DNA from: an uncultured Prevotella sp.
GTDB lineage: Bacteria; Bacteroidota; Bacteroidia; Bacteroidales; Bacteroidaceae
DNA: 14,782 bases
NCBI GenBank assembly: GCA_900318855.1
Contig: ONMG01000111.1
Span: forward strand, 1-14,782
Direction: 5' to 3'
The translations under genes were made by a program, and so were the position numbers. Of the stretch, positions 6,779-14,327 are shown piece by piece. The notes below the pieces were generated by a model. It did no database searches. It had not been told where the DNA came from and saw only the letters and a program-made list of their open reading frames with translations. Numbering within the stretch: position 1 is the stretch's first letter; every line of letters begins with the position of its first letter.

Positions 6779-7555
6779 ATGAGAATACTAAAAACGTACA
6801 GCAACGCTATCACCGTCCCCAATATCCACATTGCCCGGACGAGGGTAAATGCCTTATTGGCCTTCGTGCTTCTAATGCTTTGTTGCAACCTCTTACTGGA
6901 AATAGCCGCCAACTGGAACCTCATCCTCGACAGCCTCATAACGACCGACAAAAGGGCAATGCTTCTGCTCAACTTTAAAGGCTCTGCCACTACCGACTCC
7001 TTCTGGTACGGCTACTCGCACATGCGCGCATGGATACCGCTCATACTGGTAACGGTGGGAAGCGTTGTCTATTATCATCCTGGAAACTGGAAGGAAAAAC
7101 TAACATTGATTATAGCCATCGCCCTGCTTATCACCGTGCTCGACCAGTTGTCGTCAACAGTCATCAAGAACCTCACAGCGCGTCCAAGGCCCTCACACGA
7201 CCCTTCCCTCTGCTACCTGCTCCATTATGTCAACGGTTATCACGGCGGACGCTACGGTTTTGTCTCGGGACATGCCACCAATATCGTGGGTATTACTACG
7301 GTGCTTTGCTACATCTTCCGCAACCGGTTCATACGGCTGACGCTCTGCCTCTTTGCCGCCATGATGTGCTACTCACGTATTTACTTAGGCGTGCACTTCC
7401 CTGGCGACATCATCTGCGGTGCACTCTTAGGCTATGGCGTGGCCACACTCATGCTGCGGACTCTGGGACGGAAGATTCACGTCTACAGCACCTGCTGTTG
7501 TCCCGGTCTCATCATCATCTTCTTCACCGGCACACTTCTGTACCTGTTGTTTTAG
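6779..7555 (+). CDS. PAP2-family membrane phosphatase
   Basis: 258 aa, with about six hydrophobic segments. All three phosphatidic-acid-phosphatase signatures are present: K130-x6-R137-P138 (KNLTARPRP), S163-G164-H165 (SGHA), and S199-R200-x5-H206-x3-D210 (SRIYLGVHFPGD). H206 would be the phospho-accepting or catalytic histidine and D210 its partner. Members dephosphorylate lipid phosphates such as undecaprenyl pyrophosphate, phosphatidic acid or lipid A phosphates at the periplasmic face; the substrate cannot be told from sequence alone. It is divergent from the thiE-like gene, and its TAG stop overlaps the stop of the opposite-strand glycosyltransferase by 4 bp. Confidence 0.9.
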   Translation: MRILKTYSNAITVPNIHIARTRVNALLAFVLLMLCCNLLLEIAANWNLILDSLITTDKRAMLLLNFKGSATTDSFWYGYSHMRAWIPLILVTVGSVVYYHPGNWKEKLTLIIAIALLITVLDQLSSTVIKNLTARPRPSHDPSLCYLLHYVNGYHGGRYGFVSGHATNIVGITTVLCYIFRNRFIRLTLCLFAAMMCYSRIYLGVHFPGDIICGALLGYGVATLMLRTLGRKIHVYSTCCCPGLIIIFFTGTLLYLLF

Positions 7556-8670
7556 TCGGCTTTCGAACACTTGTCTCTATAGAGCCGCTCATAAGCCTGC
7601 CCCATCAGCCGCATGGTGAAATGAGCCTCAGCGTAGCGTCGGGCCTCATCGGCCAAAGCCTTTCTGCGCTCCTCGGGCACAGCGAAACAGCGGGCATAGG
7701 CCGCGGCCGAATTCTCACGACTCACTAGGGGCCAGTCGGGCGGCAGGGTCTCACCAAGCCCCGGACAACCGCTCTCCACTACGGGCACCCCATTCATGGA
7801 AGCCTCCATCGACAACATGCTTAAACCTTCGTGAAGCGAGGGCATAAAGAGGTAGTCGAAGGATGACAATAACGAGGAAAGACCGAATAGCGGTGGCGCT
7901 ATCCGACAGTTCTCACAGCCGACAAGCCCATTTCGCAGGAAGCTCTCCAAGCGGCCACTCCCGAAGATATGGAAGTAGAAGCGCGAATCGGAGCGGAGCA
8001 GTCTGACTGTTTCCACGAGTACATCGATGCCCTTCTGCTTCTCGAACCTGCCCGCAAACACTATGTTCACCTTCCCTTTCACTATGCCATCGTAGGCTCG
8101 CGCTGACGCTGTCTGCACTCCATTATATATAATAGGTGGAAGCTGTCCGTAACGTTTGTGATAAGACCGCTGCACGCTTTCCGATATGGCTACATTGGCA
8201 TGATGGCACTGCATAAAGCGCTCCGCCCGTCGCCCGAAATGCTCCAGTCCGCTCCACAGCTGAGTGTTATGAAGGGTGCGCACAAGACGGCAGCTGTAGG
8301 CCAGCCAAGGGAAGACCTTGAAAAAAGCATAGACGGCCATGTCGGGCACCTCGGTGTGAGTATGGATAACCTTTGGACGGTATCGCAGATAAAGAGCCAC
8401 GAACCAGAGTGGAAAAGTGACAACCGCCAGGCGCTCAAAGAGATAGTGAAAGCTGAACTGTGGCACGATGGCCCGGTGATAGCGAATACCATGAGCCTGC
8501 ATCTCAGCGATAAATCTGGAGGTAAAGGCCGAATGGGCACGAACCACTTCTACTATATGACACTCCACTGCGGGCGATACCGACTCAGCTATGTTGAGGG
8601 CCACCCGCTCGGCACCGCCCAAATCGAAATGGGTGATGACATGAAATACCCTTATCGGCTTATCCTTCAT
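7552..8670 (-). CDS. GT4-family glycosyltransferase
   Basis: 372 aa with the GT-B two-domain plan. The N-terminal acceptor half starts with GGAERV (18-23) and contains HTHTEVPD (103-110). The C-terminal nucleotide-sugar half has NGV (183-185), FAGRFEKQKGID (205-216), GSG (237-239) and the EX7E signature E281-E289 in HEGLSMLSMEA. It would transfer a sugar from an activated donor to a glycan or lipid acceptor at the inner face of the membrane. The first 11 nt of the gene overlap the end of the upstream EamA transporter gene, which implies coupled translation. No other capsule or O-antigen genes lie nearby, so the glycan is unknown. Confidence 0.9.
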   Translation of the reverse strand: MKDKPIRVFHVITHFDLGGAERVALNIAESVSPAVECHIVEVVRAHSAFTSRFIAEMQAHGIRYHRAIVPQFSFHYLFERLAVVTFPLWFVALYLRYRPKVIHTHTEVPDMAVYAFFKVFPWLAYSCRLVRTLHNTQLWSGLEHFGRRAERFMQCHHANVAISESVQRSYHKRYGQLPPIIYNGVQTASARAYDGIVKGKVNIVFAGRFEKQKGIDVLVETVRLLRSDSRFYFHIFGSGRLESFLRNGLVGCENCRIAPPLFGLSSLLSSFDYLFMPSLHEGLSMLSMEASMNGVPVVESGCPGLGETLPPDWPLVSRENSAAAYARCFAVPEERRKALADEARRYAEAHFTMRLMGQAYERLYRDKCSKAD

Positions 8671-9532
8671 AATCTCTATTCTTAGCTGCCAGCCACACGC
8701 CGGCCAGGATGAGCAGACTGCCTAAGCCGGAAAGCCAGGTGAGGCTCTCGCCAAGTACGAGTGCACTGGCAACAACGGTGCTGACGGGGTTCAGATAAAT
8801 GTAGTTGCTCACTCTCACTGCTCCTATCTTCTTAATGACTAAGGTCCACAGTGCGTAACACGAGAAGCTTGCCACCAATCCGAGGAAGAGCAGGTTGCCC
8901 CACACGGCAGGCTCCGCAAACCCATGCGCCGGAAAATTCCAAGGGCGCACAAGATAGACCGGCAACACCGTGAGCAGTCCATAGAAGAACACCTTGCGAG
9001 TGATGAACACACTCTCGTAGTGGCTCACCTTACGCATTAGCAGACTATAAACGGCCCAGCACAGTGCGGCCGAGAAAGCAAGGGCATCGCCAAGGGGATT
9101 GAGCTTAAGCACGAAATGACCGTTGAACACAACCATTGCCACACCACACACGGCCAGCAGTGACCCCACAACAAGCCCCTTTGTGGCTCTGACATTGCGC
9201 ACCAACATCAGGGCAAGCAAAGTGGTGAGCAGGGGAGCCGTACAGACGATGAAGGACACATTGTCGCAGTAGCCTACCTTAACAGCCATGTTCTCCGTGA
9301 CGAAATAGAGTGAGCCGCCGGTAATGCCGAGCAGCAGCATGAGCCCCTCGTCCTTCCAACTACGGGCAAAGAGCCTGCGCGGAGAAATGATCCAGATACA
9401 AAGATAAGCCAACAGAAAGCGCAGCGTGAAAATCTCGTGCGCCATGAGACCCTGATTGAGAAGCACCTTGGAGTTGACAAAGGTGACTCCCCAAATGAGC
9501 ACTACGATGATGGCAATGACGTGATAGCCCAT
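8660..9532 (-). CDS. EamA/DMT-family membrane transporter
   Basis: 290 aa with about ten hydrophobic helices in two EamA-type halves; typical features are LIWGVTFVNSKVLL near the N-terminus and WAVYSLLMRK at the start of the second half. These proteins export metabolites or amino acids, or flip lipid-linked or nucleotide sugars; the substrate is unknown. The frame is open up to 9754, but that extension runs through the terminator at 9563-9591 and the -7 box at 9553-9560, and has no helix. The ATG at 9530-9532 (MGYHVIAIIVVLIWG) is therefore the likely start. Its stop lies inside the start of the glycosyltransferase gene, so the pair is one transcript. Confidence 0.88.
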   Translation of the reverse strand: MGYHVIAIIVVLIWGVTFVNSKVLLNQGLMAHEIFTLRFLLAYLCIWIISPRRLFARSWKDEGLMLLLGITGGSLYFVTENMAVKVGYCDNVSFIVCTAPLLTTLLALMLVRNVRATKGLVVGSLLAVCGVAMVVFNGHFVLKLNPLGDALAFSAALCWAVYSLLMRKVSHYESVFITRKVFFYGLLTVLPVYLVRPWNFPAHGFAEPAVWGNLLFLGLVASFSCYALWTLVIKKIGAVRVSNYIYLNPVSTVVASALVLGESLTWLSGLGSLLILAGVWLAAKNRDYEG

Positions 9533-9552
9533 AAACAACAGTGATATGGGTG

Positions 9553-9560
9553 CAAAGTTA
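9553..9560 (-). promoter_or_regulatory. -7 element of the promoter for the EamA/glycosyltransferase pair
   Basis: TAACTTTG, followed by C on the minus strand, is an exact TAnnTTTG match lying directly after the upstream operon's terminator. The expected -33 position falls in the terminator stem and has no TTG. The leader would be about 14 nt. Confidence 0.55.
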
Positions 9561-9562
9561 CG

Positions 9563-9591
9563 AAAAAAAAGCCTGACAGCAGTCAGGCTTT
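9563..9591 (-). terminator. intrinsic terminator of the sigma-factor operon
   Basis: On the minus strand, AAAGCCTGAC and GTCAGGCTTT form a perfect 10-bp stem with a 4-nt loop (TGCT), running into TTTTTTTT. It lies 88 nt past the stop of the outer-membrane barrel gene. A further copy of the arm, CTGTCAGGCT on the plus strand at 9601-9610, lies just upstream in the transcript. Confidence 0.93.
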
Positions 9592-9678
9592 GCGGCTTTT
9601 CTGTCAGGCTCATTGCCCAGTGGGAACTTTTGACCCAAGTAGACGCATCCGGCACGAGAGAGTCCCAGGCAGAGCGTT

Positions 9679-10533
9679 TTAGAAGTAGAAGCCGAAGGAG
9701 AGAGAATGGAACTTCGGCGCGAAGTCCGACTGGAAGGCGTTGCACGGACTCCACTTCACATACATATCCACGATAGGATTAGAGAGAATGGCAATCAGGT
9801 CAACGGTCACGGGATTGTGGTGAAGGTCGGTTGCGGAGTCCTTTATCTTCTTGCCGTCCAACTTATAACGGGTAAGCATGGAGCTATGACTGATACAGTT
9901 GATGATTGGACCGAACTGGAAAGAGAACCGTTTCACCCGATTGAACTTATACAGTATGGGGAATGACAATCCGAAAGTCTTGATGCGCGAGAACTTAGGC
10001 TCTGCGCCCTCCGGCACTGGCTGAACGGAAGTGACTCCCTCTGCCGACTTTACGAAACGATAACTGCCTGTCATGCGATAGCTTCGCCATGACAGACCGA
10101 CACCGACAGCTATCTGATCGGTCGATGACGACCAGGGACGATAGTTGAACTCACCGATTTCCCACATAATATCAGCTGAGGAAAAAGGTTTCACGTCCAT
10201 ATGCTCGGGTGTGGAAAGAGCACTGTTGTAGCCTATCATGAAGTGCATCTGCACCTCCATGGGATGACGGTTGTTCTTGGATGGTCCGATGGCGAAACCG
10301 AAGTTGCGGTCAACTACCGCAGAACTCACGTAGTTGCTGTCAACAAGCTGTATCGTGTTCGTGTAGTGGAAATTGTCATCCCCCTCCTTGCCCTGTATTT
10401 CTATCTTTTGCAGGGAATCGTTCGTCACAATCGTCACCTTCTTTGCATTCTTCACTACCACAGTGTCGTTGTCATTGTTAGCCCTGGCAACTGTCACGGC
10501 AAGCAGTACAAAAAGTAATGTAATCGTTCTCAT
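9679..10533 (-). CDS. outer-membrane beta-barrel protein, last gene of the sigma operon
   Basis: 284 aa with a Sec signal peptide (MRTITLLFVLLAVTVARA, cleavage after A18). A short polar segment rich in V, K and D follows, then alternating hydrophobic/polar strands (for example IAVGVGLSWRSY and RFSFQFGPIINC) and a terminal aromatic strand ending in FGFYF. A C-terminal phenylalanine is typical of barrels inserted by BamA. It resembles the general outer-membrane beta-barrel proteins of Bacteroidota, but I do not recognise a named family. It starts 42 nt after the small secreted-protein gene with no promoter match in the gap, so it is probably a product of the ECF operon. Confidence 0.75.
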   Translation of the reverse strand: MRTITLLFVLLAVTVARANNDNDTVVVKNAKKVTIVTNDSLQKIEIQGKEGDDNFHYTNTIQLVDSNYVSSAVVDRNFGFAIGPSKNNRHPMEVQMHFMIGYNSALSTPEHMDVKPFSSADIMWEIGEFNYRPWSSSTDQIAVGVGLSWRSYRMTGSYRFVKSAEGVTSVQPVPEGAEPKFSRIKTFGLSFPILYKFNRVKRFSFQFGPIINCISHSSMLTRYKLDGKKIKDSATDLHHNPVTVDLIAILSNPIVDMYVKWSPCNAFQSDFAPKFHSLSFGFYF

Positions 10534-10575
10534 ATCGTTCTGTTATTTAAGTTTCATTGTTATAAAGTCGCCAGC

Positions 10576-11040
10576 TCACATCTTTATCCTCGAGCGCAAG
10601 TCGGCAATGGTGGTCGCACTTCCCTCCAGGTAGACAACAGTCAGACTGTACTGGCCCCCCTTCCGTTTGTACTGGAAACTCAGGAAGCGTCCTTTGCCCC
10701 CCTTGGCAGGGAGCGCAATGAGGGAATTGCACCATGAGTCTGATTTCTTCTTCGTCTCCTGCTCCATAGCTTCCTTGGCATCAATCTTGTATAGCCCCTC
10801 GATGCGCATGAGTTCCTGCCGGCTGACCTCGGCCCGCACACTGCGATAGAAGCTCAGTCCATAGGCACTGATGGAACGTCCACGCACACGGGTCTCTACC
10901 ATCCTCTCCTGTGGCACTATTTTGCCTTGGAAGAGTGAGTTGATGCCGAGTCCCGTCTGCGCGCGAAGTACCATCGGCAAGGAGAGCATGAGCAATAAAA
11001 GCAAACGTCTCATAAGACTGTAGTATTTGGGTTCATTCAT
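10576..11040 (-). CDS. small secreted protein of unknown function in the sigma operon
   Basis: 154 aa. A hydrophobic signal peptide (residues 10-27, MRRLLLLLMLSLPMVLRA) would be cleaved before QTG. The mature part contains GINSLFQGK, a conserved-looking ETRVRGRSIS segment and an amphipathic C-terminal half. No known catalytic motif is seen. It may belong to one of the unnamed Bacteroidota DUF families that travel with ECF sigma factors; I cannot name it with certainty. The start at 11040 overlaps the stop of the upstream membrane protein gene in an ATGA, so this start is favoured over the internal M10 and the genes are translationally coupled. Confidence 0.75.
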   Translation of the reverse strand: MNEPKYYSLMRRLLLLLMLSLPMVLRAQTGLGINSLFQGKIVPQERMVETRVRGRSISAYGLSFYRSVRAEVSRQELMRIEGLYKIDAKEAMEQETKKKSDSWCNSLIALPAKGGKGRFLSFQYKRKGGQYSLTVVYLEGSATTIADLRSRIKM

Positions 11041-11453
11041 TGGAATATCTGCTGTAGCTCATTATGAATGTCAGCAGTTGGTTCGTCGACAGTGGCCATT
11101 GTGGCTTTCACTTCCTTCATCACTTCCGTGCGGTCGGTGACACGCTGTCCATAGACGTAGGCCACACACTCGTTCTGCTGACGCATGATGAGGGAGAGAG
11201 AGAGGATGACGGCAGCCGCAATACTCGCCGCAGCCATCCAAGGACGCAAGCGCAGCCATAAGCGCGGTCTGACCGCAAACTGCACAGGAGCAGAGACTGC
11301 ACCCAGGTCGATGAACATCTGCCTGAGCGGCTGAAGCGAGGGCTCCACCTCATGCGAGCGGAAGTAGTCGATGAGCAGTCGCTCCTCGTCCAGCGTCGTA
11401 GTACCCTCGAAGAACTTGTCGACCAAGGTCTGTATGTAATCTTTTCCTATCAT
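11037..11453 (-). CDS. single-pass membrane protein, probable anti-sigma factor
   Basis: 138 aa. A cytoplasmic N-terminal part (1-70) contains FFEGTTTLDEERLLIDYFRS, similar in style to the N-termini of Bacteroidota anti-sigma and FecR-type regulators. One transmembrane helix spans about 72-90. A short periplasmic tail contains a single cysteine (C96). There is no zinc-binding HxxxCxxC motif and no FecR domain. The start overlaps the sigma gene stop in ATGA. Sigma followed by a coupled single-pass membrane protein is the standard sigma/anti-sigma order; the role is inferred mainly from this context. Confidence 0.72.
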   Translation of the reverse strand: MIGKDYIQTLVDKFFEGTTTLDEERLLIDYFRSHEVEPSLQPLRQMFIDLGAVSAPVQFAVRPRLWLRLRPWMAAASIAAAVILSLSLIMRQQNECVAYVYGQRVTDRTEVMKEVKATMATVDEPTADIHNELQQIFQ

Positions 11454-11923
11454 ATGCGATACATCTTGTAATATTGTTCTTTCACTTTCTGCCGCGCCCT
11501 GCTGAGCGCTTTGCGCACGGCCACCTCGGAGATGCCGAGCACCTGGGCGAGCTGCCCCATCTCCATGCCCTCCTGGTGACGGAGGCGAAGAAGGGTTTGT
11601 TGGAGCGGAGGCAATTGGCCGACTATCTTCATCATGCGCTCAACCTCTTCGTGACTGTCGGCCTCATTGCACGCTTCGGCAACCTCACTGACATCGGTAG
11701 TAGGACGCCGCCGGCGCAACACATCAACAGCTTGATTGTGCACCAGCACCCGAGCCAACGGCCCTATTGGTGCATGGAGGGTGTCGCGCATGAGCCAAAG
11801 GCGGAGAAGCACGTCCTGCACCACATCGGCACCGTCGCTCTGACTGCCCGTAAGGCGGGTGGCCAGACGGACGAGGGGCCGCTGCAGCTGGGCTGTCTCT
11901 TGTTGGAATTCCTCAGGTGTCAT
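11450..11923 (-). CDS. ECF-family RNA polymerase sigma factor
   Basis: 157 aa with the two ECF domains. Region 2 (about 12-75) contains the core-binding stretch DVVQDVLLRLWLMR and a basic -10-reading part ending in RRRRP. Region 4 (about 100-150) contains LPPLQQTLLRLRHQEGMEMGQLAQVLGISE with the recognition helix VAVRKALSRARQKVKE. It would direct RNA polymerase to a small regulon, probably including its own operon, when released from the next gene's product. It is first in a four-gene operon ending at the terminator at 9563-9591 and is divergent from htpG. Confidence 0.92.
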   Translation of the reverse strand: MTPEEFQQETAQLQRPLVRLATRLTGSQSDGADVVQDVLLRLWLMRDTLHAPIGPLARVLVHNQAVDVLRRRRPTTDVSEVAEACNEADSHEEVERMMKIVGQLPPLQQTLLRLRHQEGMEMGQLAQVLGISEVAVRKALSRARQKVKEQYYKMYRI

Positions 11924-11978
11924 GACTTCTGTATTTGTCGCTCCAATCTAATTACGAAGACTTAGTCGGATTGTGACA

Positions 11979-11986
11979 CAAAATTA
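11979..11986 (-). promoter_or_regulatory. possible -7 element of the ECF operon promoter, overlapping a palindrome
   Basis: TAATTTTG on the minus strand fits TAnnTTTG, about 55 nt before the sigma start. There is no good -33 match; the upstream side is A/T-rich. The 11-bp palindrome TTGTGACACAA (11971-11981) overlaps its 3' end and could be an operator. An ECF-dependent promoter cannot be excluded because the recognition sequence is unknown. Confidence 0.4.
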
Positions 11987-12088
11987 GATATTTATTTTCA
12001 TCGGACTGCCCTCACCGGCTCAGAAACAACAGAAGAAGCTCTCCGAACGGCTCATTTGCAGGATGACACTATCCCCCACGGGAGAATC

Positions 12089-12105
12089 TTGGCATACTAT
12101 TTGCA
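12089..12105 (+). promoter_or_regulatory. near-consensus -24/-12 (sigma-54) promoter upstream of htpG
   Basis: TTGGCATACTATTTGCA matches the sigma-54 pattern YTGGCAYRNNNNTTGCW at every specified position. GG at 12091-12092 and GC at 12103-12104 are separated by 10 nt, as required. Transcription would start near 12116, giving a leader of about 28 nt before the ATG at 12144. The standard Bacteroidota -7 motif TAnnTTTG is only partly matched here (the TTTGC end). Whether the organism has RpoN cannot be seen in this window. Confidence 0.5.
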
Positions 12106-12143
12106 ACGTTTGAATCAAAGAATAATAAATTGACAATATAAGT

Positions 12144-14201
12144 ATGCAAGAAGGAAAAATCGGGGTTACTACTGAGAACATCTTCCCCGTCATCAAAAAG
12201 TTTCTCTACTCGGACCATGAGATATTCCTCCGTGAGATGGTGAGCAATGCCGTTGATGCCACACAGAAGCTAAAGACGCTTGCCGCCCAGGGTGATTTCA
12301 AGGGTGAGATGGGCGACCTCACCGTGCACGTGAGCCTTGACAAGGACAAGGGTACGCTGACCATCAGCGACCGGGGCATCGGCATGACGGCTGAGGAGAT
12401 TGACAAGTACATCAACCAGATTGCCTTCTCGGGTGTCACTGACTTCATGAACAAATATAAGGAGAATGCCAATCAGATTATTGGTCACTTCGGACTTGGA
12501 TTCTACTCTTCGTTCATGGTGAGCAAGAAGGTGGAAATTGTCACTAAGAGCTACAAAGAAGGGAGCAAAGCCGTAAAATGGAGCTGTGACGGCAGCCCGA
12601 AATTCACGATTGAGGATGCTGACAAAGCCGACCGCGGCAGCGACATCATCCTCTATATCGACGATGACTGCAAGGAGTTTCTCGACAAGATTCGCATCAG
12701 GGAGCTGCTCAACAAGTATTGCAAATTCCTGCCCGTGCCCATAGCCTTCGGCAAGAAGACGGAGTGGAAGGATGGCAAAGAAGTGGAAACTGCCGAGGAC
12801 GACATCATTAATAATGTAGAGCCGCTATGGACAAAGGCTCCTTCCACGCTGAAGGACGAGGACTACAAGAAGTTCTATCACACGCTCTTCCCCATGAACG
12901 ACGATCCGCTCTTCTGGATTCACCTCAATGTCGACTATCCCTTCAACCTGACCGGAATACTCTATTTCCCACGCATCAAGAACAACATTGAGCTGCAACG
13001 CAACAAGATTCAGCTCTACTGCAATCAGGTGTTTGTCACCGACCATGTGGAAGGCATCGTACCGGAGTTCCTCACACTGCTCCATGGAGTCATCGATTCG
13101 CCTGACATTCCGCTTAACGTGAGCCGCAGCTACCTGCAGAGCGATGCCAATGTGAAGAAGATTTCCACTTACATCACCAAGAAGGTGGCCGACCGCCTGC
13201 AAAGCATCTTCAAGGAGAACCGCAAAGAATTCGAAGAGAAGTGGGACGACTTGAAGATATTCATCAACTACGGAATGCTCTCCGACAACGACTTTTACGA
13301 CCGTGCCAAGGACTTCGCTCTGATGAAGGACACCGAGGGCAAGTACTACACCATGGAGGAGTATAAGACACTCACGAAGGACAACCAGACCGACAAGGAC
13401 GGCAATCTCGTCTATCTCTACGCTACGAATAAGGAAGACCAGTATACCTACATCCAGGCCGCACAGGACAAGGGCTACAACGTACTCATGCTCAGCGGTG
13501 AGCTCGACGTGCCTATGGTGAGCATGTTGGAGGAGAAGCTGGAGAAGACTCGCTTTGCACGTGTGGATGCCGACATCATCGACCGTCTCATCGTGAAGGA
13601 CGACGTCAAGAAGGAAGAGCTTCAAGGCGAAGAGAGGGAGAACCTCACACAGGTGTTCCGCTCGCAGCTACCCAAGCTCGACAAGATAGAAATCAACGTC
13701 GACGTGCAGGCACTCGGACCGACAGCCCAGCCGACAGTCATCACGCAGAGCGAATACATGCGCCGTATGAAGGACATGAGCCGCTTCCAGCCCGGCATGA
13801 GCTTCTATGGACAGATGCCCGACAGCTATACACTCGTGCTCAACAGCGACCACGACCTGGTGAAGAAGGTTCTTGCCGACACCGACGCAGCCACTGCCGA
13901 TGCCTTGAAGCCTATCGTGAACGAGCTGAAAGGACAGCAGGCACGCCTCGCCGCCCTGCACCAAAGCCAGAGCAAGAAGAAGCCCGAAGAGATAACGAAG
14001 GAAGAGAAAGATGACCTGCAGCAGACCGAGAAGGCGGTCAACGAGCAGCGCGACAAACGCTCGCAGGTGCTCTCCGATTATGCTAAGGGCAACAAAGTCG
14101 TGCACCAGCTCATCGACCTCGCCTTGCTTCAGAATGGCATGCTCAAAGGCGCTGCTCTGAACGCATTCGTAAAGCGCAGCGTGGAGCTCATCGACAAGTA
14201 A
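12144..14201 (+). CDS. htpG: Hsp90-family molecular chaperone HtpG
   Basis: 685 aa with the full Hsp90 plan. In the N-terminal GHKL ATPase domain, E31 and N35 lie in LREMVSNAVDAT, DRGIGMT is at 76-82, and the lid/glycine loop is IGHFGLGFYSSFMVS. In the middle domain, the substrate- and ATP-contacting part includes DVPLNVSRSYLQ-like sequence (here SPDIPLNVSRSYLQ). The C-terminal dimerisation domain runs to the end. It refolds or holds client proteins in the cytoplasm. Length matches Bacteroidota HtpG. A charged linker-like stretch (QSKKKPEEITKEEKDD) near residues 610-630 is notable. It has its own promoter region and terminator and so appears monocistronic. Confidence 0.98.
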   Translation: MQEGKIGVTTENIFPVIKKFLYSDHEIFLREMVSNAVDATQKLKTLAAQGDFKGEMGDLTVHVSLDKDKGTLTISDRGIGMTAEEIDKYINQIAFSGVTDFMNKYKENANQIIGHFGLGFYSSFMVSKKVEIVTKSYKEGSKAVKWSCDGSPKFTIEDADKADRGSDIILYIDDDCKEFLDKIRIRELLNKYCKFLPVPIAFGKKTEWKDGKEVETAEDDIINNVEPLWTKAPSTLKDEDYKKFYHTLFPMNDDPLFWIHLNVDYPFNLTGILYFPRIKNNIELQRNKIQLYCNQVFVTDHVEGIVPEFLTLLHGVIDSPDIPLNVSRSYLQSDANVKKISTYITKKVADRLQSIFKENRKEFEEKWDDLKIFINYGMLSDNDFYDRAKDFALMKDTEGKYYTMEEYKTLTKDNQTDKDGNLVYLYATNKEDQYTYIQAAQDKGYNVLMLSGELDVPMVSMLEEKLEKTRFARVDADIIDRLIVKDDVKKEELQGEERENLTQVFRSQLPKLDKIEINVDVQALGPTAQPTVITQSEYMRRMKDMSRFQPGMSFYGQMPDSYTLVLNSDHDLVKKVLADTDAATADALKPIVNELKGQQARLAALHQSQSKKKPEEITKEEKDDLQQTEKAVNEQRDKRSQVLSDYAKGNKVVHQLIDLALLQNGMLKGAALNAFVKRSVELIDK

Positions 14202-14226
14202 CAGCTCACGTAAAGCCTAATCTCAC

Positions 14227-14266
14227 AGGTCCCGGAGAGTCATACAAGCCCGTCCGGGACCTTTTT
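14227..14266 (+). terminator. intrinsic terminator of htpG
   Basis: AGGTCCCGGA (14227-14236) pairs perfectly with TCCGGGACCT (14253-14262) across a 16-nt loop and runs into TTTTT (14262-14266). It begins 26 bp after the htpG stop. Confidence 0.92.
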
Positions 14267-14327
14267 CGATGATTTGTTACCCTACATGACTTCCTGACTG
14301 AAGACCTTGTTTGAAAATAATCCTTAA

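Noticed and set aside
9533..9754. N-terminal extension of the EamA transporter to 9754
   Set aside because: It crosses a strong terminator and the promoter, has no transmembrane helix and overlaps the barrel gene.
12825..13625. 266-codon minus-strand frame inside htpG
   Set aside because: A leucine/valine-rich antisense shadow typical of GC-biased coding sequence; htpG is certain.
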